Assembly (NCBI RefSeq): GCF_003586305.1
Contig: NZ_QXJI01000001.1
Location: 1,054,001 to 1,118,000 of the forward strand
Length of the DNA stretch: 64,000 nucleotides
DNA from: Cognatilysobacter tabacisoli
GTDB taxonomy: Bacteria; Pseudomonadota; Gammaproteobacteria; Xanthomonadales; Xanthomonadaceae
Direction: 5' to 3'
Shown here: in pieces, positions 1 through 7,282 of the stretch
Numbering within the stretch: position 1 is the stretch's first letter
How the letters are laid out: each line of letters opens with the position of its first letter
Notes under the pieces: generated by a model
Database searches by the model: none
What the model was told of the DNA's origin: nothing
What the model saw: only the letters and a program-made list of their open reading frames with translations
Translations under genes and position numbers: made by a program

Positions 1-74
1 AAGGACCCGGCGCCGGCAGACGCAAGCCGTCCGAACCCACCCCGGCGCCGCGCGCCCCGCGCAAGCGCCGCTGA
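1..74 (+). CDS. C-terminal tail of an upstream gene (partial)
   Basis: An open frame enters from the left edge and stops at TGA 72-74, 17 bases before the next start. The 23 visible residues are rich in Pro, Arg, Lys and Ala, as in a disordered basic tail. AHSA1-type genes like the one that follows are often preceded by an ArsR-family regulator, so this could be the end of such a regulator. That is inferred from context only; nothing in the tail is diagnostic. Confidence 0.4.
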   Translation, partial: GPGAGRRKPSEPTPAPRAPRKRR

Positions 75-91
75 CCACCCAGGAGCCTTCG

Positions 92-658
92 ATGAACGCC
101 CTCTCCCCCGACTTCGGCACCCTCGTCGCCCCCGACACGCTGCGCATCGAACGCGTCCTGCCCGGCCCGATCGAGCGCGTCTGGCAGCACCTCGTCGACC
201 CGGAACTGCGCGCCGGCTGGCTCGCCGGCGGCGAGATCGCCGCCGAGGCGGGCGGCACGGTGGCGCTGCAGTTCCACAACGCGACGCTCAGCGGTGACGA
301 CGACGATGCGCCGCCGCCGAAGTACGCCGCCTACAACGGCCCGATGCCGATGCGCGGCCGCGTGCTCGCCTGCGAGCCGCCGCACCGGCTGGCGTTTACC
401 TGGAACGAGCCGGAGGACGGCTCGGCCGCGCGCGAGCCGTCGAACGTGACGATCGAGCTCAGTCGCGAGGGCGACCGCGTGCGCCTGGTGCTGACCCACG
501 CCCGGCTTGCCAGCCGCGACAGCCTGCTCGGCGTGGCCGGCGGCTGGCACGCGCACCTGGCGCTGCTCGCCGACCGCCTCGAAGGTCGCCAGGTCGGCGG
601 CTTCTGGCGCCTGCACACCCGGCTCGAGGCCGAGTACGACCGCCGGCTGCCGCGCTGA
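92..658 (+). CDS. SRPBCC / AHSA1-like domain protein
   Basis: A 188-residue protein of the START-like SRPBCC superfamily, activator-of-Hsp90 (AHSA1) type. It begins with the typical first strand and helix (residues ~15-40, IERVLPGPIERVWQHLVDPE) and has the conserved 'GRVLACEPPHRLAFTW' strand near residues 88-103 and a C-terminal 'GWHAHLALLADRLEG' helix. These proteins form a hydrophobic ligand cavity; bacterial members are stand-alone and their ligands are mostly unknown. The ATG follows an AGGAG-type ribosome site (ccaggagcc). It probably forms an operon with the partial upstream gene and perhaps the GFA-like gene 52 bases downstream. The fold assignment is firm; the specific role is not. 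Confidence 0.88.
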   Translation: MNALSPDFGTLVAPDTLRIERVLPGPIERVWQHLVDPELRAGWLAGGEIAAEAGGTVALQFHNATLSGDDDDAPPPKYAAYNGPMPMRGRVLACEPPHRLAFTWNEPEDGSAAREPSNVTIELSREGDRVRLVLTHARLASRDSLLGVAGGWHAHLALLADRLEGRQVGGFWRLHTRLEAEYDRRLPR

Positions 659-710
659 GCGCGTCGACGCGCCCGCTGCAGACCCAACACGACCCAACGG
701 AGAGACCGCC

Positions 711-1058
711 ATGCGCTACAAGGGAAGCTGCCACTGCGGCCGCGTTGCGTTCGAGGTCGAGGGCACGCTCGACGGCGCGACCGCGTGCAACTGCTCGATG
801 TGCCAGCGCAAGGGCGTGCTGATGTGGTTCGTCCCCCGTGCGCAGCTGCACCTGCGCACGCCGGACGCGAACGCCAGCACCTACCTGTTCAACAGGCACG
901 TGATCCGGCACCGGTTCTGCCCGACGTGCGGCATCCATCCCTACGGCGAAGGCGTCGACCCGAACGGCAACGCGGTGGCGGCGATCAACGTCCGCTGCCT
1001 CGACGGCGTCGACCTGGACGCGCTGCCGGTCACCCGCTACGACGGCCGGTCGCTCTGA
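711..1058 (+). CDS. GFA / CENP-V family zinc protein
   Basis: A 115-residue protein of the GFA family (glutathione-dependent formaldehyde-activating enzyme/CENP-V fold). Zinc-ligand cysteine pairs are visible: SCHCGRV near the N-terminus, CNCSMC around residue 30 and FCPTCG around residue 70, the standard pattern of the family. Length is typical. The ATG at 711 follows a GGAGAG ribosome site, and the frame opens further upstream only inside the preceding gene. Members bind structural and catalytic Zn and are usually annotated as glutathione-adduct or aldehyde handling enzymes, but few have been tested. The substrate is therefore left open. Confidence 0.88.
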   Translation: MRYKGSCHCGRVAFEVEGTLDGATACNCSMCQRKGVLMWFVPRAQLHLRTPDANASTYLFNRHVIRHRFCPTCGIHPYGEGVDPNGNAVAAINVRCLDGVDLDALPVTRYDGRSL

Positions 1059-1088
1059 GCGGTGATTGGCCAACAGGCGCGGCGCGGG

Positions 1089-1826
1089 TCAGGCGGCGTC
1101 GACAAGCGGCCTGAGCTCGGGATCGAGCGCGACGCGGCCGTCGAACACGAAGCAGCGGCCGTCATAGCCGTAGCCGCCGACCTGCTCGAAATAGCCGAGG
1201 ATCCCGCCGTCGAGCTGCAGCAGGTTGTCCATGCCGTCGGCGCGCAGGTGCAGCGCGGCCTTCTCGCAGCGGATGCCGCCGGTGCAGAAGCTGACCACGG
1301 TGGCGTCGGCCAGCGCGTCGCGGTGCGGGGCGAGCGCGGCCGGCAGGTCGGTGAAGTTGTCGATCGGCAGCGTCAGCGCGCCGGCGAACGTCCCGTAGCC
1401 GAACTCCTCGCGGTTGCGCGTGTCCAGCAGCACCAGCCGGCGGCCGTCGTCGTCGTGGCCCTGTTCGATCCAGCGCTGCAGGTCGGTCGGCGCCACGGCC
1501 GGGGCGCGGCCCGCGAGCGGCGAGGCGTCGTCGCGGCGGAACGCGATGATCTCGCGCTTGAGCTTCACCTTGAGCCGCGGAAACGGCTGCGCCACGCTGT
1601 CGCTGAACTTGCAGACGATCGACGCGAAGCGCGCATCCGCGCGCAAGTGGTCGAGGAAGCCGTGCACGGCGTCGCCGTCGCCGGCGAGGAACACGTTGAT
1701 CCCCTCGTCCGCGACCAGCACCGTGCCGCGCAGTTCGCCGGCCTCCGCCCACGCGCGCACGTCCGCCGCCAGCGCGGCCGGGTCGGCGATCTCGACGAAA
1801 TGGTAGGCGGCGACGTTCAGGACCAT
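1089..1826 (-). CDS. trhO: oxygen-dependent tRNA uridine(34) hydroxylase TrhO (rhodanese-like)
   Basis: A 245-residue YceA/TrhO-family protein. An N-terminal acylphosphatase-like half (GTVLVADEGINVFLAGD, residues ~34-50) precedes a rhodanese domain with the active-site loop CTGGIRCEKA, catalytic Cys at about 181. TrhO hydroxylates U34 of certain tRNAs in the cytoplasm, the first step to 5-carboxymethoxy/methoxyuridine in wobble positions. The start at 1826 was preferred over an in-frame ATG at 1835 because the latter sits inside a TAAAAT -10-like hexamer (1834-1839), which leaves 1826 at the likely transcription start. The upstream neighbour on the same strand is a small membrane protein. Confidence 0.9.
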   Translation of the reverse strand: MVLNVAAYHFVEIADPAALAADVRAWAEAGELRGTVLVADEGINVFLAGDGDAVHGFLDHLRADARFASIVCKFSDSVAQPFPRLKVKLKREIIAFRRDDASPLAGRAPAVAPTDLQRWIEQGHDDDGRRLVLLDTRNREEFGYGTFAGALTLPIDNFTDLPAALAPHRDALADATVVSFCTGGIRCEKAALHLRADGMDNLLQLDGGILGYFEQVGGYGYDGRCFVFDGRVALDPELRPLVDAA

Positions 1827-1833
1827 GCCGCGC

Positions 1834-1839
1834 ATTTTA
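1834..1839 (-). promoter_or_regulatory. -10-like hexamer directly before trhO
   Basis: The minus strand reads TAAAAT, then 7 bases, then the ATG at 1826. The hexamer is AT-rich in an otherwise GC-dense stretch. If it is a real -10 element, transcription would begin at or next to the start codon and give a leaderless message. No convincing -35 element is seen 17 bases upstream. Confidence 0.4.
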
Positions 1840-1891
1840 TCGGCGCCGGTGCGCGTCCGGACGCTCTGGATCGTCCGTTCCCGACCGCGGT

Positions 1892-2044
1892 TCAGAACGG
1901 CATCGGCAACCCGAGGTACGGCGACGCCAGCCAGTACAGGCCGGCCAGCACCACCGCCCACATCAGCAACCTCATGAAGAACCCGGCGACCTTCAGCGCC
2001 AGGTACAGCCCGACCACCACCAGTACGATGCCCATCCAGCTCAT
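1892..2044 (-). CDS. small hydrophobic membrane protein, 50 aa
   Basis: A 50-codon frame from ATG 2044 to TGA 1892. The product is almost wholly hydrophobic: it starts MSWMGIVLVVVGLYLALKV, continues through a second apolar stretch (LLMWAVVLAGLYWLA), and ends SPYLGLPMPF. This predicts two short membrane helices joined by the KVAGFFMR segment. The gene fills the space between trhO and the divergent flavoprotein gene and shows the strong codon-position G+C bias of its neighbours, which supports real coding. I do not recognise a named family; similar short inner-membrane proteins are common hypothetical genes. Confidence 0.72.
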   Translation of the reverse strand: MSWMGIVLVVVGLYLALKVAGFFMRLLMWAVVLAGLYWLASPYLGLPMPF

Positions 2045-2106
2045 GCGGCGCTCCCGTCTCGACCAGGCTGCAGCCTACGCGAAGCCGGTCCGCCGGCCTG
2101 CGTCGG

Positions 2107-2112
2107 TAGAAT
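2107..2112 (+). promoter_or_regulatory. -10-like hexamer upstream of flavoprotein gene
   Basis: TAGAAT lies 25 bases before the chosen start codon at 2138 and overlaps the alternative ATG at 2111. A -35 element is not obvious in the GC-rich sequence. Its position decides between the two possible starts. Confidence 0.35.
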
Positions 2113-2137
2113 GGCGCGCCCTGCCCGGCCCCAGCCG

Positions 2138-3421
2138 ATGCCCCTCCAGCCCTTCCCTGCGCCCGGCCTCGTCATCGTCGGCGGCGGCCCCGCCGGCCTG
2201 ATGGCGGCCGAAGTCGCGCGCGCGGCCGGCGTCGAGGTCGACCTGTTCGACGCGAAGGGCTCGGTCGGCCGCAAGTTCCTGATCGCCGGCAAGGGCGGGC
2301 TGAACCTGACGCACGGCGAACCGCGGCCCGGCTTCGACGCGCGCTACCGCGAACGCACGCGCGAAGTGGCCGGCTGGCTCGACGACTTCGACGGCGACGC
2401 GCTGCGCGACTGGGCGCGCGGTCTCGGCGTCGAGACCTACGTCGGCAGCTCCGGCCGCGTGTTCCCGATCGACCGCAAGGCCGCACCGCTGCTGCGCGGC
2501 TGGGTGCGACGCCTGCGCGAGTCGGGCGTGCGCTTCCACGTGCACCACCGCTGGACCGGCTGGGACGACGACGGCGCACTGCGCTTCGACACGCCCGACG
2601 GCGAGCGCCGCGTGCGCGCCGGCGCCACCGTGCTCGCGCTCGGCGGCGGCAGCTGGCCGGAGCTGGGCTCCGACGGCGCGTGGGCGCCGTGGCTGTCGGC
2701 GCGCGGCGTCGACGTGGCGCCGCTGCAGCCGTCGAACTGCGGCTTCGACATCGGCTGGAGCGCGCACTTCTCGCAGCGCCACGCCGGCGCACCGCTGAAG
2801 CCGGTGGTCGCGCACTGGCGCGACGCCGACGGCGAGCACGCGCTTCAGGGCGAATGCGTGGTGACGGCCACTGGCATCGAGGGCAGCCTGGTCTACGCCC
2901 TGTCGCCGATGCTGCGCGAAGCGATCGCGCGCGACGGCGAAGCGACGCTCGTGCTCGACCTCGCACCGGGCCGCACGCTGGAGCGCCTCCAGGCGGAGCT
3001 GGCGAAGCCGCGCGCCGGGCGCAGCGTCAGCGACCACCTGCGCCGCCAAACCGGGATCGAAGGCGTCAAGGCCGCGCTGCTCTACGAACTGCTCGGCAAG
3101 GACGGCGTGCACGACACCGACGCGCTGGCGCGGACGATCAAGCGCGCACCTCTGGTGCTGCGCGCGCCGCGACCGATTGCCGAGGCGATCAGCAGCGCCG
3201 GCGGCGTGCGGCTCGAGGCCCTCGACGACGCGCTGATGATGCGCGCGCTACCGGGCGTGTTCTGCGCCGGCGAGATGCTCGACTGGGAAGCGCCGACCGG
3301 CGGCTACCTGCTGACCGCGTGCCACGCCAGCGGCGTGCGTGCCGGCCGCGGCGCGGTGGCGTGGCTGGCGCGGCATCGTGACGCGCACGCCGCATCGCAA
3401 CACCACCCGACCGGCACCTAA
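2138..3421 (+). CDS. HI0933/TIGR03862-type NAD(P)/FAD-dependent oxidoreductase
   Basis: A 427-residue flavoprotein of the HI0933-like (BaiN/RdsA) superfamily, closest in pattern to the TIGR03862 branch. It carries an N-terminal Rossmann dinucleotide motif (VIVGGGPAGLMAAEVA), the family signature GRKFLIAGKGGLNLTH near residue 45, and a C-terminal FAD motif GVFCAGEMLDWEAPTGGY. Physiological substrates are unproven. An in-frame ATG at 2111 exists, but it overlaps a TAGAAT -10-like hexamer (2107-2112), so translation probably starts at 2138. A paralogous flavoprotein lies at 23136-24341. It is transcribed divergently from the small membrane protein and trhO. Confidence 0.88.
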   Translation: MPLQPFPAPGLVIVGGGPAGLMAAEVARAAGVEVDLFDAKGSVGRKFLIAGKGGLNLTHGEPRPGFDARYRERTREVAGWLDDFDGDALRDWARGLGVETYVGSSGRVFPIDRKAAPLLRGWVRRLRESGVRFHVHHRWTGWDDDGALRFDTPDGERRVRAGATVLALGGGSWPELGSDGAWAPWLSARGVDVAPLQPSNCGFDIGWSAHFSQRHAGAPLKPVVAHWRDADGEHALQGECVVTATGIEGSLVYALSPMLREAIARDGEATLVLDLAPGRTLERLQAELAKPRAGRSVSDHLRRQTGIEGVKAALLYELLGKDGVHDTDALARTIKRAPLVLRAPRPIAEAISSAGGVRLEALDDALMMRALPGVFCAGEMLDWEAPTGGYLLTACHASGVRAGRGAVAWLARHRDAHAASQHHPTGT

Positions 3422-3550
3422 CTCGACGGGATCGACCGTCGCAGCGTGATGCATTCGACCTGCGCGTCGCCGCCCAGCGTTCCACGTCGCGGGGTGGGTG
3501 CCCGCCCGCGCGCCACCTAGACTGGCGGCTTTCCCGCACGAGTTCCGTCG

Positions 3551-4177
3551 ATGGCGCGCCGACTGATCCAGCTGTACCTCGGACTGGCCGCGTACGGCGT
3601 CTCGATGGCGATGCTGCTGTACGCGCAGCTCGGCCTGATGCCGTGGGACGTGCTGCACCAGGGCCTGGCGCTCCGCAGCGGCTGGCCGATGGGGCGCATG
3701 GCCATCCTGGTCGGCGCGCTGGTGCTGCTGGCGTGGATTCCGATCCGGCAGAAGCCGGGACTCGGCACGGTCAGCAACGTCGTCGTGATCGGTCTGGTGT
3801 TCGACGCCACGCTGGCGTGGATCGGCAGCGCGCTCGACGACGCCGGGCTGGCCACGCGGATCGGCCTGCTGCTCGGCGGCATCGTATTGAACGGGCTGGC
3901 CACCGCCGCCTACATCGGCGCCCGCTTCGGACCGGGCCCGCGCGACGGGCTGATGACCGGACTGGCACGGCGCACCGGGCGCTCCGTGCGGCTGGTGCGG
4001 ACCGTAATCGAAGGCAGCGCGCTGGGGGTCGGGTTCGCGCTCGGCGGCACGCTCGGCATCGGCACGCTGGTGTACGCGCTGGCGATCGGGCCGGTGATCC
4101 AGGCGCTGCTGCCGTGGTTCGATCGCGCGCCGAAGGTCGCCGCGTCGACCGCGCCGCTGGCGGCCACTGCGGAGTAG
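3551..4177 (+). CDS. YczE/YyaS/YitT-family membrane protein
   Basis: A 208-residue integral membrane protein with about five hydrophobic helices. The opening 'LIQLYLGLAAYGVSMAMLLYAQLGLMPWDVLHQG' and the internal 'GLATAAYIGARFGPGPRDGLMTGLARRTG' segments are the hallmarks of the YczE-like family. Function is unknown, although members are sometimes described as putative permeases. A TAGACT -10-like hexamer sits at 3518-3523. The gene ends 7 bases before the convergent diguanylate cyclase gene, and no clear terminator separates them. Confidence 0.85.
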   Translation: MARRLIQLYLGLAAYGVSMAMLLYAQLGLMPWDVLHQGLALRSGWPMGRMAILVGALVLLAWIPIRQKPGLGTVSNVVVIGLVFDATLAWIGSALDDAGLATRIGLLLGGIVLNGLATAAYIGARFGPGPRDGLMTGLARRTGRSVRLVRTVIEGSALGVGFALGGTLGIGTLVYALAIGPVIQALLPWFDRAPKVAASTAPLAATAE

Positions 4178-4183
4178 CCGACC

Positions 4184-6091
4184 TCAGCCGGACGTGCCGA
4201 CCCGGTCGACGTGGCTGTCGACGAGCGTCAGCGTCGGCGCAGCGACCCGGCCGTGCAGCGGCTGGGACGCGGGCGGTGACGCGGGCGCCGCGTCGGCGGG
4301 CGCGACGGCCTCGACGACGTGCAGCTCGGCCGGCGCCTGGCGGGCGTCCTGGTGCGCCGGTGCGAACGCGGCGACGCGGTTGCGGCCGTCGCCCTTCGCG
4401 CGGTACAGCATGCGGTCGGCGTGGGCCAGCAGCCGGGCCAGTTCGTAGCCCGACTCCACCGTGGAGGTGACGCCGAAGCTGGCGGTCACGCGGAACTGGT
4501 GCCCGGTCGAGCGCGTGTCGATCGCGGCCAGGCGCACGCGGCAGTCCTCGGCCAGCCGCACCGCGGCCGCCTTGTCGCAGCCATGCAGCAGGAACGCGAA
4601 CTCTTCGCCGCCGAGCCTGCCGAAGCGGTCGACGCTGCGCCGGAACTGCTGGCACGTCGCCGCGACCTGCTGCAGCACCCAGTCGCCGGCGTCGTGGCCG
4701 AAGCTGTCGTTGATGGCCTTGAAGTGGTCGAGGTCGAACATGATCAGCGCGGCCGATTCGCCGTCGCGCTCGCACCGGCCCAGCGTCTGCGCCGCGCCGT
4801 GGTTGAAGTGCCGGCGGTTGCTGGCACCGGTCAGCATGTCGGTGTCGGCCATGCGACGCAGCGACACCTGCACTCGCTTGGTCCGGTACGCCCAGAAGCC
4901 GATCGAGCCGATCGCCAGCACCAGCAGCGCGATCGTCAGCTGGTTGTTCGCCGCGTCCTGCTTGTCGAGCCGCTGCTGCAGCATCAGCACCTGGTTCTGC
5001 CGATCGAGCAGCTCGATCTGCTGGGTCTTCTGCGCGTTTTCCTGGCGCGCGATCTGGTAGGCCAGCTCGCGCGCCTTGACGTCGTTGAGGTAGGCCTTGT
5101 CGGCTTCGGCGTAGCTGCGGTAGTACGACAGCGCGCCGACCGGGTCGCGGCGGCGCTCGGCGATCTCGTAAAGAGTCCGGTAGGCCATCACCAGCGGCAG
5201 CGAACTGGCGATGCCGGCGCTCTGCGCCACCGCGGCCTGCGCATGCTGCTGCGCCCCCTGGATGTCGCCCTGCTTCAGCAGCAGCTCGCCGAGCAAGGAG
5301 TTCATCTGCCCGATCAGCCACGCGTAGCCGGTGGATTCCGCCTCGGGGATGCTGGCGCGCAGCAACGCGATCGCCTCCGCGCTGCGGCCTTCGTCCGACC
5401 AGCGGCGGGCCATCGTGCCGCGCACGAGGTTGGTCACGATCACTTCGCGCAGCGCCCGGCACTGCTCGATCACCGACAGGATCGATGCATCGCCCGCGGG
5501 CAGCGTGCCGAGGTGGTACTGCGCCTCGACCCGCAGGTGGCCGGCAAAGCACCGCGCGCGTGGATTCGGCGCGTCGGACAGCGTCTCTTCGGCATGGTGC
5601 AGGCCGAGCCGGTACTGCCCGAGCTGGTTGTAGAGGATCGCGGCGGTGTTGATGCCGTCGTGGCGGATGTCCTTGTCGACGACGCGGAAGCGCAGCGGCA
5701 GGGTCTGGTCGAGGTAGCGCAGGCCTTCGCCGAAGTTGCGCGTCATCGCGTGGCTGTTGACGACGAGCGAGCCGGCGCGGAACTTCAGGTCGGTGCTGTC
5801 GGTCGCGGCGAACAGCGCACTGGCCTCGTCGATCGCGCCGGCGGCGTTGCGGCCGTACGCCAGCAGCGAATACGCCTGCAGGTAGCGCAGCTTCTCCCGC
5901 TGCAGCCGGTCGGCCTCGCTGCGCCGCGCGTCGAGTTCGGCCAGCAGCGTCTGGAACGTGCCGACGTCGGCGCTGCGGGCGCGGTCGGCCGCGCGCAAGG
6001 TGGTCTCGAAATCCGCCGTCGGCGCAGCCGCGAGCGGCCCGGCGCCCAATAGCGCGAGCACGAACACCCACCGGATCGAGCGGGTGCGCAT
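4184..6091 (-). CDS. membrane-anchored diguanylate cyclase with periplasmic TPR-like sensor
   Basis: A 635-residue protein. A signal sequence (residues 1-23) precedes a ~300-residue helical TPR-like sensor region, a coiled-coil segment (~345-385, rich in Gln and Leu), one membrane helix (~385-402) and a GGDEF domain (~415-575). The metal-binding FDLDHFKAIND motif and the active-site GGEEF (494-498) are intact, so it should make cyclic di-GMP from GTP. An RxxD inhibitory site (RSVD, 485-488) stands five residues before GGEEF, so product feedback is likely. A Pro/Ala-rich tail follows. It is the last gene of a minus-strand run and starts 24 bases after the borosin precursor-like gene, so the two may be co-transcribed. 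Confidence 0.9.
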   Translation of the reverse strand: MRTRSIRWVFVLALLGAGPLAAAPTADFETTLRAADRARSADVGTFQTLLAELDARRSEADRLQREKLRYLQAYSLLAYGRNAAGAIDEASALFAATDSTDLKFRAGSLVVNSHAMTRNFGEGLRYLDQTLPLRFRVVDKDIRHDGINTAAILYNQLGQYRLGLHHAEETLSDAPNPRARCFAGHLRVEAQYHLGTLPAGDASILSVIEQCRALREVIVTNLVRGTMARRWSDEGRSAEAIALLRASIPEAESTGYAWLIGQMNSLLGELLLKQGDIQGAQQHAQAAVAQSAGIASSLPLVMAYRTLYEIAERRRDPVGALSYYRSYAEADKAYLNDVKARELAYQIARQENAQKTQQIELLDRQNQVLMLQQRLDKQDAANNQLTIALLVLAIGSIGFWAYRTKRVQVSLRRMADTDMLTGASNRRHFNHGAAQTLGRCERDGESAALIMFDLDHFKAINDSFGHDAGDWVLQQVAATCQQFRRSVDRFGRLGGEEFAFLLHGCDKAAAVRLAEDCRVRLAAIDTRSTGHQFRVTASFGVTSTVESGYELARLLAHADRMLYRAKGDGRNRVAAFAPAHQDARQAPAELHVVEAVAPADAAPASPPASQPLHGRVAAPTLTLVDSHVDRVGTSG

Positions 6092-6115
6092 GGGACGTCC
6101 GCTGGCGCCGCGGGC

Positions 6116-6400
6116 TCAGCCCGGCAGCGGCCCGGACTCCTCCTGCTCATTCGGCACGCCGTCGCCGTCGTGGTCGTCCGGGGTCGATTCGCCCGGCACG
6201 TCGTTCTCGGGCATCGCGATGGCGCAGCGCATCGTCGGGCGGCCGTCGAGCAGCGAGTTCAGCGCGGCCGCGTCGCGCGCGCGCAGGGCGCGGGACTGCT
6301 CGGCGTCGAGCGCCAGCGCGTCGACCGCGGCGGCGTAATCAGCGGCGGACATCGGCGGGCGGGCGCCCAGCGACTCGAGAAATCCGATCACGTTAGACAT
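6116..6400 (-). CDS. split-borosin-type precursor peptide with acidic EF-hand-like tail
   Basis: A 94-residue protein whose ATG overlaps the stop of the upstream N-methyltransferase by 8 bases (6393-6400). It has its own AGGGGA ribosome site, so expression is coupled. Residues 1-55 read as a helical leader (SNVIGFLESLG...DYAAAVDALALD...RDAAALNSLLDG), the pattern of the LigA-like borosin-binding domain in bacterial split borosins. Residues ~57-70 (MRCAIAMPENDVPG) form a short hydrophobic stretch then a turn, the likely methylated core. Residues 76-87 (DHDGDGVPNEQE) match the EF-hand loop D-x-D-x-D-G-x5-E exactly. No signal peptide is present. Identification rests on gene context and pattern, not on a search; it could instead be an unrelated small Ca-binding protein. 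Confidence 0.7.
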   Translation of the reverse strand: MSNVIGFLESLGARPPMSAADYAAAVDALALDAEQSRALRARDAAALNSLLDGRPTMRCAIAMPENDVPGESTPDDHDGDGVPNEQEESGPLPG

Positions 6401-7247
6401 CCACTTCCCCTTGGCTCGTTCTGAAGAACGCGGTGGCGGCCGCATCCCCGGCCGCCCGGTCCAGTTGTGCGACGCGGGCCAGCATGGCGTCGTCGCGCTG
6501 CATCGGCATCGCCGGCGGAACGACCAGGGTCGTTTCCAGCCGGAGGTCCGCTTCCACCAGCGCCGACAACGCCATCCCCTCGGCCCGCGGCGCCACGATC
6601 GGCAGGGTAGCAGCTTCGTAGGCGATTACGCGGTGCTCCGGGGGGTAGTCCCGGCACAGGCGCTCGACCAGCAGGCGGCGGTAGGCAGGCCCGGTGGCGA
6701 ACCGCCGCAGGGTCCGGTCACCGGCAATGCCCACCTGCCACAGCACGAGGTAGGCCGACGGCTCGATCCGGCGCTGGTAGAACATGAACTGGCTGGCCTC
6801 GTAGTGCTGGCAGCCGACACTCCCGGGGTCGATCCCCAGATCCGCATACAGGCAGTCCTCGGCCGAGATTCCCGGCTCCATCCCGGCCTCGAAGCCGGCT
6901 GCGCGGGCCTCGGCGATCGCCCGGTGCGGCACCGACGCGAACACGCCCGGATGCCCGTAGAACACCGCGCACACCCGCTTGCCGGCGCGGACCGGCGCGA
7001 GGATCGCGTCGACCATGCCGCGGTAGCTGTCGCGGCGGCTCTGGCCCTCGCGCTGGGACTCGTCGTAGAACGGCTGCAGGCTGGTCGCGTCGGGCCGCAG
7101 CTGTTGCACCCACAGCTCCACCAGCGCGTCCGACAGCAGCGTGAACACGACTTCGGCGTCGTCGAGGTGGCCGCGCGCGCGCGGCGACAGGTGTGCCCCG
7201 AGCATCATCCCCACGCCGACGCACGCCAGCGACCCTTGCGATGCCAT
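6393..7247 (-). CDS. borosin-type peptide alpha-N-methyltransferase (tetrapyrrole-methylase fold)
   Basis: A 284-residue SAM-dependent methyltransferase. The N-terminal SLACVGVGMMLGAHLSP loop and the motifs VFYGHPGVF (95-103), MEPGISAEDCLYADLGIDP (123-141), HYEAS (148-152) and LVLWQVG (167-173) are those I recall from the fungal OphMA and bacterial SonM enzymes. These enzymes N-methylate peptide backbone amides of a borosin precursor. Tyr61, Arg71 and Tyr75 lie in the segment that carries the catalytic Tyr/Arg/Tyr of OphMA. Here the enzyme is stand-alone, so this is the split type, and the candidate substrate is the overlapping downstream gene. The ATG at 7247 follows a very strong GGGGGGAG ribosome site. 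A porphyrin-methylase role is unlikely given the motifs. Confidence 0.87.
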   Translation of the reverse strand: MASQGSLACVGVGMMLGAHLSPRARGHLDDAEVVFTLLSDALVELWVQQLRPDATSLQPFYDESQREGQSRRDSYRGMVDAILAPVRAGKRVCAVFYGHPGVFASVPHRAIAEARAAGFEAGMEPGISAEDCLYADLGIDPGSVGCQHYEASQFMFYQRRIEPSAYLVLWQVGIAGDRTLRRFATGPAYRRLLVERLCRDYPPEHRVIAYEAATLPIVAPRAEGMALSALVEADLRLETTLVVPPAMPMQRDDAMLARVAQLDRAAGDAAATAFFRTSQGEVDV

Positions 7248-7282
7248 CCGCTCCCCCCCGTGCGCGCTGTGCAGCCGGCAAT

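Noticed and set aside
3771-6071. very long frame in another reading frame over the diguanylate cyclase gene
   Set aside because: Composition is dominated by Arg and Ala, with no recognisable domain. The overlapping frame has an intact GGDEF domain and signal peptide.
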